The translations under genes were made by a program, and so were the position numbers. The notes beneath the pieces were generated by a model that saw only the letters and a program-made list of their open reading frames with translations, did no database searches and had not been told where the DNA came from. Of a stretch of DNA of 64,000 nt, positions 53,410-63,944 are shown piece after piece; within the stretch, counting starts at the first letter, position 1; every line of letters begins with the position of its first letter. Source of the stretch: Axinella damicornis (lineage: Eukaryota > Porifera > Demospongiae > Axinellida > Axinellidae); NCBI GenBank assembly GCA_963931865.1, contig OZ007514.1, positions 5,682,646 through 5,746,645 of the forward strand, written 5' to 3'.

Positions 53410-53578
53410 GTAAGTTCATACCTACATTTGACTTGTAAGGCTGAACATTCTCTCTGGGATAATCTCTATTTCTCTTTAAATGTTCTCTGAATGTCAATTC
53501 TAGTAATCTCTAGTACTCTCTAAGACTTGTGGTCTCTAGTGAACTTCGTAACGTTGTGATTCTTCCCTTACATTCCCA

Positions 53579-53580
<2 letters not shown>

Positions 53581-53611
<31 letters not shown>

Positions 53612-53650
53612 CCCCCCCCCCCCCCCCCCAACACACACACACACACACAT
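53581..53650. repeat. Poly-C tract with CA tail
   Basis: Nearly pure C from 53581 to 53629 with one T, then a CA run. It replaces the CA/CCCACA microsatellite of copy A at the same site. Confidence 0.9.
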
Positions 53651-53656
53651 ATGCAG

Positions 53657-53766
53657 CACATGCTCTTCCCATGTTCCCATGGTGCTGGCCGTGGAAGTGG
53701 TGCCACGTGTTACTGCACTTGGGAAGGTTGGCATATCCAACAGAGGCTGTGCTCAAGTACACAAAG
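53657..53766 (+). pseudogene. Exon-like block, unknown gene (copy B)
   Basis: Acceptor ATATGCAG, donor CAAAG/GTCAGT. Reads [20 protein letters not shown], then GISNRGCAQVHK in one frame. An 8-bp difference from copy A near 53735 alters the frame of the second half. Unidentified. Confidence 0.4.
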
Positions 53767-54145
53767 GTCAGTTGCGGCAAGTGAGATGGATTTCTTGGTC
53801 ATCCAATCCCTGAGCAGGTTTGATAGCAGCTCTCCTTGATTTTTGAGCAAATGCTGGGCCGAAGTCCTCTGGAGTGAATTCTAGCTCTCTGCCCAATGTC
53901 CATATATGGGCCCCGTTTCCACACTGTAAAGGAGAGGAGGAACTGAGTGTATATCCTGGGAATGAGGCAACAACCTGGTGTCATCCATGTGTTAAGCCAG
54001 ACATGCCAACTCTCACGCATTGTGCGTGAGACTCGCGCATTGCGCGTGAGACTCATGCGGGGGCATTCGTTGGCAATCTCATGCTCTCACGCTTACTACA
54101 GCAGTGGTGTGAGTGGGTGTGTTCAATGGTTGAACTCGCCGATCA

Positions 54146-54200
54146 TAGCCTCATTCCCAGGCTGTGTGGGAGGAGAGAAAGTAGCCTGGGAATGAGGCTA
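54146..54200. mobile_element. 55-bp palindromic MITE (copy B)
   Basis: TAGCCTCATTCCCAGGCTGT to CCTGGGAATGAGGCTA, orthologous to 14538 and 37254. Flanks CGCCGATCA and CCACTGATCA agree if one base is gapped. Confidence 0.75.
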
Positions 54201-54424
54201 CCACTGATCACAGGTCTCACTCAACATTCTCATCAAGTTCAGCATTTGCTAGCTGTTGCCTACAGTATACGACCATCACTCTGCAGACTGTGTGGTCAGG
54301 GGGACATGACTTTTCCGGTCAAGTTCTCTTTATACATAACTTCCACTTTCAACTTCTTGGAGAGGGTGGGGCACATGGGGTGACCCTTGAAAGAACTATC
54401 CTCCCACACTGGTATTGAGATACC

Positions 54425-54594
54425 TGGAATGGGTAGCCTCGTTCCCAGGCCTACCCCGTTTTTTCTGTTCTTCGGTTTTCGTTGACAATAATACACGGAT
54501 GCGGAAGGGCCCTTCCGCATCCGTGTATTATTGTCAACAGAAACCGAAGAACAGAAAAAACGGGGTAGGCCTGGGAACGAGGCTATGGAATGGG
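54425..54594. mobile_element. 152-bp near-perfect palindrome with exact 9-bp TSD
   Basis: Element 54434-54585. Arms of about 74 bp: TAGCCTCGTTCCCAGGCCTA, CCCCGTTTTTTCTGTTCTTC, GGTTTTCGTTGACAATAATA, CACGGATGCGGAAGGG, then the mirrored arm with one small difference (GTTTTCG against GTTTCTG). Exact TGGAATGGG flanks it on both sides. Copy A has no insertion at the corresponding place (near 14840). Confidence 0.92.
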
Positions 54595-54783
54595 TGCTGT
54601 GTGATGAACCTGATTACCAAAGGTCAAGTCTATAGCCATTAGAATGCCTGTGCTTATGTCAACTTAGGGCATGTAAACAATGGTCCAGTAGCTGTTGCTA
54701 AGGAAACAGGCTATATACGGGTTCCTTGGACATTCTCCCCACCAGTGGCAGTACACATGTAGCAAATGGAACTTTGAAAACAA

Positions 54784-55318
54784 GACTTGTCTTGGTCTCA
54801 GACTTGTCTTGGTCTCAGACTTGTCTTGGTCTCAGACTTGTCTTGGTCTCAGACTTGTCTCGGTCTCAGACTTGTCTCGGTCTCAGACTTGTCTCGGTCT
54901 CAGACTTGTCTCGGTCTCAGACTTGTCTCGGTCTCAGACTTGTCTCGGTCTCAGACTTGTCTCGGTCTCAGGCTTGTCTTGATCTCAGACTTGTCTTGGT
55001 CTCAGACTTGTCTTGGTCTCAGACTTGTCTTGGTCTCAGACTTGTCTCGGTCTCAGACTTGTCTCGGTCTCAGACTTGTCTCGGTCTCAGACTTGTCTCG
55101 GTCTCAGACTTGTCTCGGTCTCAGGCTTGTCTTGATCTCAGACTTGTCTTGGTCTCAGACTTGTCTTGGTCTCAGACTTGTCTTGGTCTCAGACTTGTCT
55201 CGGTCTCAGACTTGTCTTGGTCTCAGACTTGTCTTGGTCTCAGACTTGTCTTGGTCTCAGGCTTGTCTTGGTCTCAGACTTGTCTTGGTCTCAGACTTGT
55301 CTTGGTCTCAGACGTTTC
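54784..55318. repeat. 18-bp minisatellite (copy B, about 30 units)
   Basis: CTTGTCTTGGTCTCAGAC and CTTGTCTCGGTCTCAGAC units alternate in blocks. A higher-order repeat of 162 bp (nine units) is visible: the CTTGATCTCAGAC variant recurs at about 54968 and 55130. Open in all plus frames, without support for coding. Confidence 0.9.
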
Positions 55319-56583
55319 TCGTCTGTCTGTATGTATGAGTATGTCATACCATAAATAAATGCTTATGCAAATAACTGAAAGTTCCTTGCGTCATGATAAA
55401 TTTACACGTATGCTTCCAAGGTCACTCAATGAGTTAGCTTGAGACACGAATTGTGAACTGTGTGCTCCTCGGATGGCTACAACAGGGAGGGAGAAACAGG
55501 GCAGAGACCACTCACAAGTACATCTCTTTACAGCGATGGGAACGGCAACAAAGGCTGCGAGAGTGTGACTTCTTCAATCAGATCTAGCTAGCTACAAGTT
55601 CACTGACTCACAGCTGCACGGTTTCTCACTGTGTTGAAGTCACTCATAGACCTAGCTACCTCTGCTCTTCATTGGCTACAGCCATGGGAGCTACTGCATA
55701 GCAAAAGAAGACAGTGAGAGTGCTTTCATATGCTTTTGCCGCACTGTACTCTCCATACCGTTCTTGTGCTGGAATTCTACAGCCTGAGGTTGAGTTACAG
55801 GTGATATGCATGCTGCATGTGCATGCACTCACTCAGGCTCGCCTCCACAATGTTATGCATTCTGCTAGTTATTAACTGCATAACATTGTGGGGTGAGCCT
55901 GAGCAAGTTCATGCATACGCGGCATGCATATCACTGTCATTCGAATGTAACTCAACCTCAGGCTGTAGAATTCCAGCACAAGAACAGTTGGACAGTACAT
56001 GATGTATACATGTGGCAAAAACAGATGAAAGCACTCTCGCTGTCTTTTTTCTCTATGCAGTAGCTCCCGTGACTGTAGCCACTGAAGAGCAGAGGTAGCT
56101 AGGTCTACAAGTGACTTCAACACAATGAGCAACCGTGCAGCACTGAGTCAGTGAACTTGTAGCTAGCTAGATCAGTGAAGAAGTCGCACTCTTGCAGTCT
56201 TTGTTGCCGTGCGGTCGCGCCCATTGCTGTAGCCGTTGTAGAGGCAGACTCATGAGTGGTCTCCGTCCCTGTTGTAGCCATCCAAGAAGTACAAGGTTCA
56301 CGATTTGTGTCTACGTAGCTATCTCGTTGAGTGACTTTTTAGCTTCGTTGTTGAGTGGGTGCACATGCATGTACATGTAATAACACAAGGAACTTTGGGG
56401 AGATGCTGTTCTATGGAAAGAGATACCCCAAACTGGATAAGATAGAACAGCTATACAGATGTGATGATGGTCGTCTCTTGACGCTGTAAGCGTACATTTG
56501 CAGTTCGACGTAGCATACAGACATACAGACATGGTTTACATTTTACACGTCTGTGAGGGGCTCGCTCAGGCTCGCCCCAATTA
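55319..56583. mobile_element. Long fold-back element (copy B) with nested palindrome
   Basis: Counterpart of 15549-16424. The left end is truncated (starts in the TGTCTGTATG arm) and the right end GCTCAGGCTCGCCCCAA is kept. Inside, 55735-55985 is an extra palindrome of about 250 bp: GTGCTGGAATTCTACAGCCT..CAGGCTCGCC..CACAATGTTATGCA and its mirror. It shares the CAGGCTCGCC word with the host element's ends, so it may be the same family nested in itself. Confidence 0.65.
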
Positions 56584-57293
56584 CTTGGCAGAATATTAAG
56601 ACTGACGTCACGTAAGATTGTTCTGTAGAGCTGTTTGAACCCTTCCAAACTCCTCTAGTTTTCGTGAGAGGACCATGTTTTCGGATGGGGTCTGACAACG
56701 AGGCTAATGAACAATTTTTTTCCTGGCCTGCTTGCCTGCCAGCCTGGCTGGCCTCGTGCCAATTTCATCCGCTTTTCAAAAGATGTTGATCCTAAGAATT
56801 GATTTGAATGTCAGTCGCATTTGTACTGAAATCACACTAGACCAAAGGCTATAATCCATGGTTTTCATGATTGGGTCAAAGTCCAACTTGCGGCGAAATG
56901 GACGTAACTTGAACGTTCCAATCATGCTGATGACAATGGCGCAAATTGCAGCCCCATGTCTCATTCATAGCCTTTGATAAATGGCATAGTAACATTTTGG
57001 ATGGTCACAGTAGGTTGGTAAGCTTCGATGGCACGCACGGATTTGGGTAATACTGCTGCCTGTCTCATGAGATATCAAACTGCAGTGTGATCAGCAGGAG
57101 AGCCTTAATTATGATGTTCTAAAAGTGAGTTTAAAGTTCACATGGCTGCTTGCCTGACCGTCATGCCTGCCTGGTCCGGTGCCGTCTTGTCCTAAAAATT
57201 GATTTGAATGTCAGTCGTATTTGTACCAAAATCACAGTGTAATCGTAGTAATTAGAAAGGGCCAAGTATGTTCCCCTCCTCTAGCAGTGCAGG

Positions 57294-57703
57294 TGACATT
57301 TTTAGCATCGTTCCCAGGCCGTTCCCACTGCCAGTAGTTGATCGCTTCCAGTATGAAATAGGCAAGGGGAGGCCTGGGAGATCTGGTCACATGCGGTGAC
57401 ATCAGGTAGACGGATGGTAGACACACAGGGGGCGGGCCCAACCATTATAATACCTGTTTCGTGTCGATCTGTCACGGCATTGTGAACAACAAACAATGTC
57501 GATTGTCTGCCTTGCGAATGCCAGCCATTGGACGGACAGTACAAGACAGGACATTGAGATTCTTCGCTGGCCACCACCCTCCATATGTCTACCATGTGTC
57601 TACTTGATGGCACCACGTGACCAGATCTCCCAGGCCTTCCCCCGCCGTGTTTCATACTGGAAGCGATCAAATACTGGCGGTGGGAAAGAGGCTAGACCTT
57701 TTT
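57294..57703. mobile_element. 392-bp element with long TIRs (copy B)
   Basis: Element about 57303-57694, orthologous to 17154-17575. Flanks GACATTTT and GACCTTTTT. It has lost some internal TCTACCATG units and a 30-bp part near the middle. Confidence 0.7.
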
Positions 57704-57769
57704 AATACGGCGGCGTGGCTACATGTGTACAGGTTAGTGTACAGCTGCCCCAGAAGCCGTCAGTGCAGT

Positions 57770-58070
57770 GTTGAGGTCCCACCAGATCAGACATTCAGTT
57801 TCAGTACTGACCCACTGTGTAGCTAGCCAGGAATTGACCTCTCATGGCCGTGTGAATGTGTGTTTGGATGTTCTGTATGGACCAGCTCTATTCCTTACCT
57901 CCAAACATATTACAGTTGAGAACATTTCTACCGACTGCTGCTCTGGAGTCTGTGATCGTGTCTGTGTTGCTGGCTTGAATGGCAGGAGGAGGAGGCAGAA
58001 GGAGGGTGCATGTGTGTGTGGCGTGTACACGAGTTACTCTCTGACACAAGATGAACAGCTATGTTTAGGT
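57770..58070 (+). other. Exon-like open stretch, unidentified (copy B)
   Basis: See 17690. The open frame contains CLDVLYGPALFLTSKHITVE, then NISTDCCSGVCDRVCVAGLN, GRRRRQ and DEQLCL before TTTAG/GTAAGG. Cysteine-rich. Could be an extracellular domain exon, but without a family match this is weak. Confidence 0.3.
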
Positions 58071-58324
58071 AAGGAAGCGAACACTTAAAGTTTTGTTTGA
58101 ATAGCACTGGAAGGCAGTGCTATTTGCTGTGTACAGCCTGCTCTGCTGATAACTAGGAGAATGCATGCATTGCACAATTTGCATTGTGGGACCAGTGTGA
58201 GCAAGTAATTTCTCGCCAATTTTTGAGAATGGTTAGTAAGTCCATACCATTCCCACCTGGTGTGTATACAGTTCACTAGTCCTGTGTGCCATTCAGTCCC
58301 TTCCTCCCACAGAGTATGGCACAG

Positions 58325-58578
58325 CACTGGGTGTGAGGATGTCCCCAGGACACTCCTCCCCTTGCCCCTCCTATCAGAACTGACTCTGCAGAGTGTGAGG
58401 ACGTCCTCAGGACACTCCTCCCCTTGCCCCTCCTATCAGAACTGACCCTGCAGGGTGTGAGGACATCCCCAGGACACTCCTCCCCTTGCCCCTCCTATCA
58501 GAACTGACCCTGCAGGGTGTGAGGACGTCCCAAGGACACTCCTCCCCTTGCCCCTCCTATCAGAACTGACTCTGCATG
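58325..58578. repeat. 62-bp minisatellite, four units (copy B)
   Basis: Same unit as 18228-18600, fewer copies. Confidence 0.88.
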
Positions 58579-59215
58579 GGTCGTACACACTCAGACTGAT
58601 TACTGTCTGAGGACTATGCTATGCAACTTTTAGTAATGCAGTTTTGCTCAACATAATTATTTCTGAAACTAAGATGCCGATATTTTCTTTGCAAGTTCAT
58701 CAACAAAATGTTTCTGGTGCTATATAGTTGTACTGCATGTGTCCATATTGTTGTTCAGTGTGATTGGGAGCACTAGCTCATGACCATAATTATGAGGGAC
58801 TATATAGTTGAGGGATAGCTAGTATAATAATAGTTACATAATTATATAGCAGTAGTGGTGCATGCAGCCTTGTCCCATGCACCCAATGCAGCTTTATACA
58901 TTGCTAGGAGTACGGAAAGCTATGTAATTATATAGCGTTCCGTATATAGCTGCATAGGATAATTTAATGCATGGGAATGAGGCTAGCAGTAGCTAGCATG
59001 TGCACTCGATCATGCAGGCAATTTAGTCAGGCAGCTAGGATTCAAATTACAAGCATACTTGTATAGGTAATGGACATTCAACACCTGCCGTGCATGGCCA
59101 ACCACAGTCATGTTGATTTGTATTGCTCTATACTTCCTGCCGTACCAATTAATAGCCAGTATAGATTATGGTCACAAAAAAAGTCATGCAGTCATGTATT
59201 ATATTATTGTTATAA

Positions 59216-59390
59216 GCATGAAATTGCAACTTGAAACACAGTCATGATCATGAGTTATATCATGTATTTTGCATGCATGGTTGTGTGTTTTATAGTTATG
59301 CATGCAGCTCACTAGCAAATTCGTAGCATATATATTAATGTAAGCATGAAATTGCAACTTGAAACACAGTCATGATCATGAGTTATTTTG
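59216..59390. repeat. About 130-bp local tandem duplication in copy B
   Basis: AAGCATGAAATTGCAACTTG through GCTCACTAGCAAATTCGT occurs twice (from 59215 and from 59344). Copy A has it once (from 19227). A change after the segmental duplication. Confidence 0.8.
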
Positions 59391-59890
59391 CATGCACGGT
59401 TGTATGTTTTATAGTTATGCATGCAGCTCACTAGCAAATTCGTCTTATTGGTACATTGGATCTCATACCTATTTCATGATGTTGCATGCATGTCGGAACT
59501 GCATGCCGATTTTGTTTATAAGCAACAATCCCATGCACTATACTATGTATGATACAGGAAATGAGTCTTGGTTCAAAGATCTTGTTTCAAAACGACAGAC
59601 ATTTACAATGCATTGAAGTTGTGACAACAAAATAGTATACAAATTTTAACAACACTGACAACTGAATGAACCTGACACAACACAGAGAAGAGCTCAATAG
59701 CATGCGTCTACAAAGTTACAAACCTAGTGCAGACTTGGTTAAAATATTAATGACAGACGTTTACAGTGCATTGAAGTTGTGACAACAAAGTGGTACACAA
59801 ATTAATTGAAACCGTAACAGCACTGACAACTTGATGACACCCGATACAATAGTATAGGGAAGAAAAGCTCAATAGCACACATATACAAAG

Positions 59891-62800
59891 TTACAAACCC
59901 AGTGCATCTTTAACCTGTTCAGCAAGTTGTTTTCGTTCCGAGTCAACTAACAGTTCAATCAGATCTCCCCAGGAGGCATCTGGACTGTCTAGCCATAGTT
60001 TGAACATCTCCCGGCAGCAGATGTATAGACCATTCGGTTTGTGTGCATGCTCTGCTTCAATGCGCACAACTTTTTGTCCCTCTGAGTCGAGGTCCATGAG
60101 GAACCCAACATCCTTCCAAACTGGAGCAACCGATTCAATGATGTTCACCCTCTCTCCCTTCGTAGTCTTCAGCTTCATCAGTTGGGCGATCCTGGGTTTC
60201 ATATCTGGAGCACAAAATATAGTACATACAGGCATAAAAAAGGTTTTCATTTCTCAACAATTCTGCTAACATGATTATGGAACCCCCTTTCGTAGGCAGG
60301 TACTTCCCTCTCTTTTCATAATCTACCACTTACATAATCTACCACTTAGTGCTATTGGCAATTCCTTTGTTGAACACTAACTTCCAGCAGACATGAAACA
60401 AAAATCCTAGCAGACAAAAATCCTAGCAGAAACAAAAGAGCATATCTGACTGTTGAGAGATCTATTCATGCATACCAGCAGTGATGGCTCCAGATGCACC
60501 GGGACTGCAGACCTTGGGAGTCAGTTGGCCTGCTACATCTGAGGGAGCTCGAGGTGTACCTGTGGAATATGTAAATAGCAATACACACCATTAGTTCTAC
60601 ATCCATGCACACTTGCTGTTGCAGTTAGTACGTTACTGCACATCAAAGTGTAGGTGCATGCACATCTTAATCCATAACATACCGAGGATGCCAAACGTGT
60701 CCTTCACAGCAGGTGGTGAAAGCTTCAGCTCAGACAGTTTTTCTGTGCAGAAGTGCATTCAAATGATCAGACCAGGACACAAGGAAAGGCAAAATGAGGT
60801 TAACCTCAGAACCATGCACACTATCCCGTAGTCACATGATGACCATGTATTCAAACCTCATCACCTTAACACGTACCAACTGCACTAGAAGTCTGAGGGA
60901 ACCACACCAGGTGTTGCTCTGTCAGTCTGCTGCAGACCTCAGCTCGATTCACGGTGCAAGTCATCCACCTATGGTTGCTTTCAACTGTGGCGACATGCAC
61001 GCGTGGAACGGGTGCATCTGCAGAAGTAATATGATCACCTGAACAGAAGAAGGCATCTTGTGGCACAGAATTGTTGTAGTTGAGATTGCGCGATGCACTG
61101 CGCAAGCCTGCAAGGATTGCTTCCCGAATTTGTGGACACACTTCTGGAGACAGCTCTGAAGCAATGGCTGCAGGAAGTTGAATACTCACTTGGAAGTAGG
61201 TTGAGAACGAATCGGTGAGTGTGATTCTTCCGGGACGACCTCCTGGGACTTCGAACTCGATGGTATTGCGGTCAACTTTGGCTGGACATTGACCGCTAGC
61301 ATCAAAGAGCAGCTTCCATTTGGCCTGAGAAAGAAGGTACGCTGCTAGACCACAGAACACTCCAACTAGAGGACTGTGGGGGAAGTAAAACAGCAGGGAA
61401 TGGACACTGCTACTGGGAGAGAGGAGAGTGGGGTCCTCTGTCACTGGTAAGAGACAGGGCATGAGGTACTCCTGTTCAGTGATCGGGGACACTATGAGGA
61501 GCTTTGTGAAAAGCTTCAGCAGCTGGACAGGACCAAAAAGGTCCGGGACATAATGTTTCGAAAACTCCGGCTTGCTAAGGAGTTCTAGCGTCACGATTCC
61601 CTGATCACGAAATCGAAGGAGCTTACCTTCAACTGCTTTATGTTGACTAGGATCGGTTTTCAACCTGTGGATATGCTCAACTAATTCTGCTATCTTGTCA
61701 AGAAGCACCTGGGAGTCACAAAAGATGATATCGGGAAGTACGTCCTTGTAGTAGAAGAGAACGTTAAGATTGTCAAGGTACTTCAGAGCTTCCTCAAATG
61801 ACTGCTCATCGAAGTGAAATTTTTTTGCCACTGCAAAGCCCTCAGCTTTGCTGAGCACACCTCGCCCTAGTTCCAGCATCCGCTTCTCAAGTGCATGCTC
61901 AAGGGCGTACCATCGAAGTGGGATTTGCTTTGGTTTCACATGCGATCTTTCCACTATCACCCTTCTTATTTCTGCTGCAAATTCTCGCTCCTGAGGCCCA
62001 GGGTGTTTGGCATTCAATGGGAAAATGAGCTCCTTCAACCCTTCACCACAGTAGATGACATCATCGTGTACTGCTGGAAGGAGCATATCTCGAATCTTCT
62101 GATTTTTCTCCTCTCTTGATTCTGGGCACTGGTCCTCCAGATCCTTGTGGGTCCCTATGAATATTGCATTGGGACAGAGGCCTTCCTCAGACTGGGATGC
62201 ATGTGACTGCATTACCCTCATGCAGTGTCTCAGAATCTGTTCATTGGTGTAAGCTGAGTAATATGGGATGCCAACACGCTTGCCATTGTCATCGAAGTAC
62301 TCAATCAGTGGGTGGTCACTGAGACTCGCATCGAGCCTAATTGCAAACATAGTGGCTGAAGTATCTCTCATGAATATGGGGAGTACCTCATGAAACTGCG
62401 GCTGTCCACCTGTGTCAATCAGACTGATTCGATCCTTCTTGAAGGCCTTCTTTGCGTTTGCATGTGGTGACATCTCGATGCGTCGAAGTAGCTCATCTTT
62501 GGCAGAAGTGGAGACCGAGGATGGGGTTTCATGGGTGATGGAGGATGGTATTGTGTGCTCTGGATGGCCAGTTTGTGGCTTTGAAGTACCTGCTACTGTG
62601 GGTGTGCTGGAAGATCCAGCTGGGATTTTAGCATTCACAGCAGGCGAAGGCTTTGATGGAAGCATTGTTGATGTGTCGGCAATAGTCTGCGCAAGTTGAT
62701 CGTGGGTTATTCGGACAAACTTATTACCTCTTTTCTCAGCCCTAGTCCTCGATACGGCTCTAACTGGTCTTGTAGCACATGGTGTGCTACGGCGGACAGC

Positions 62801-62943
62801 GGGTGGATCTTCGTCCATGATTAACGCGATGGTGTGACTCTTTCCTGTTCCTGCTGCTCCCAGAATGAGTGCGTTAATGTCCCTTGCCTCCACGTATCCA
62901 TGTGTCATTGCCTCATCAAACAGCTCCTTGGACTTCTCACTCG
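59891..62943 (-). CDS. Roc-COR-death domain gene, second copy (3' half; start off the window)
   Basis: Exons 62943-60877 (2067 bp), 60742-60683 (60), 60559-60476 (84) and 60204-59891 (314), with the same GT-AG borders and phases as the gene at 19771. The Roc motifs are all kept: LGAAGTGKS, DTGGQPQF, THKD. COR and the C-terminal death domain are intact. Differences from copy A keep the frame: one extra residue after EDPTL, two extra in the linker exon, and scattered substitutions (for example HELL/DELL, NDNGER/DDNGKR). The last exon encodes the same protein as copy A. Upstream death-domain exons would lie right of base 64000. It is apparently a working paralogue. Confidence 0.82.
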
Positions 62944-63226
62944 CTGTATGGTGGAAGTGTTACCCACTTCATGTGATACTATAGAGTACATATGGTATTA
63001 TAAGCTCATGATATAGTTAGTAGAAGCCCATCCTCTTTGGTTTCAAAGCAGGTTAGGCCCAGTCATGAATTTGTTACTGTGGAATTTTAAGTGACTTTAG
63101 AAGCTGAAGGTTGTGCTATAGCTAGTAAATTCATACACTGTTTTGTCTGCTGTTCTACCACCACAGGTGGGCAGTATATAGGTGATTGGATACCTATAGT
63201 ATCAGCCTCTTGCGAATGTGGACCAG

Positions 63227-63294
63227 CCATTGTGTTAGCCTCGTACCCAGGCCCACATCCGCATGTGGGCCTGGGAACGAGGCTACCATTGTGT
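63227..63294. mobile_element. 50-bp palindromic MITE with exact 9-bp TSD
   Basis: Element 63236-63285: TAGCCTCGTACCCAGGCCCA, CATCCGCATG, TGGGCCTGGGAACGAGGCTA. It is flanked by CCATTGTGT on both sides. Copy A lacks it (near 23060, ACATTGTGTGGACTC uninterrupted). Confidence 0.92.
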
Positions 63295-63550
63295 GGACTC
63301 AAACATCAATTACGATTTTTCCTGTTGCTGAGAGAAAACTGAAGTGACTAGATAAAACTTTAGGCACTCAACTGGGGCTCAAACGCATGCCCTCCACATT
63401 ACCAGATGCTCTTACCACAGAATTCCAGTCATTTGGAAACCGGCCACCATAGCTGAAACAGGTACAATTTCAAAATGCTCACTCTGTGTATGTACCAACT
63501 TTGGTGCTGATATCACGAAGTGAACAATTGGTTGGTACGTATGTCTGATT

Positions 63551-63944
63551 ACGCCACTGTAGCCTCGTTCCCAGGCCCACACGCGGAACGCGGAAGTGGG
63601 CCTGGCGACACTTGGCAAAATTCCCGTATGTGCTGAGCTGAGCAGTTTTGATTTCGGGTAGGCGAATCACGTTCGTCCACTTACATTCATTACCAGGTGA
63701 AAAGTGTAGCCATTTGATAAAACCACTGATGTAGCCTTCAAGACTCACCTCTGGTCGCTCCTTGGCAAGGATTTTCTACTTAGCCATCACCAACAGCTAC
63801 CTGAATGCATGATTAGAATGCATCCAAGGAATGTAATCGCTTACGCAATTATGCTGACTGAGCACATACGGGAATTTTGCCAAGTGTCACCAGGCCCTCT
63901 TCCACGTTCCACGTCAGGGCCTGGGTATGAGGCTAATGCCACTG
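63551..63944. mobile_element. 376-bp member of the TAGCCTCG family with 9-bp TSD
   Basis: Element 63560-63935. Left end TAGCCTCGTTCCCAGGCCCA, right end GGGCCTGGGTATGAGGCTA. Subterminal arms pair over about 95 bp (GACACTTGGCAAAATTCCCG / CGGGAATTTTGCCAAGTGTC, GCTGAGC). The centre (about 63660-63840) is unique and includes repeated GAATGCAT. Flanks ACGCCACTG and ATGCCACTG (8 of 9). Copy A shows the empty site TATGCCACTGCA at 23339-23350. It is the longest copy-specific member and carries no recognisable transposase. Confidence 0.9.

Noticed and set aside
54434..54585. microRNA precursor hairpin
   Set aside because: The arms are nearly perfectly paired over 74 bp and flanked by an exact 9-bp duplication, which fits a transposon better than a miRNA gene. 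Small RNAs from it remain possible.
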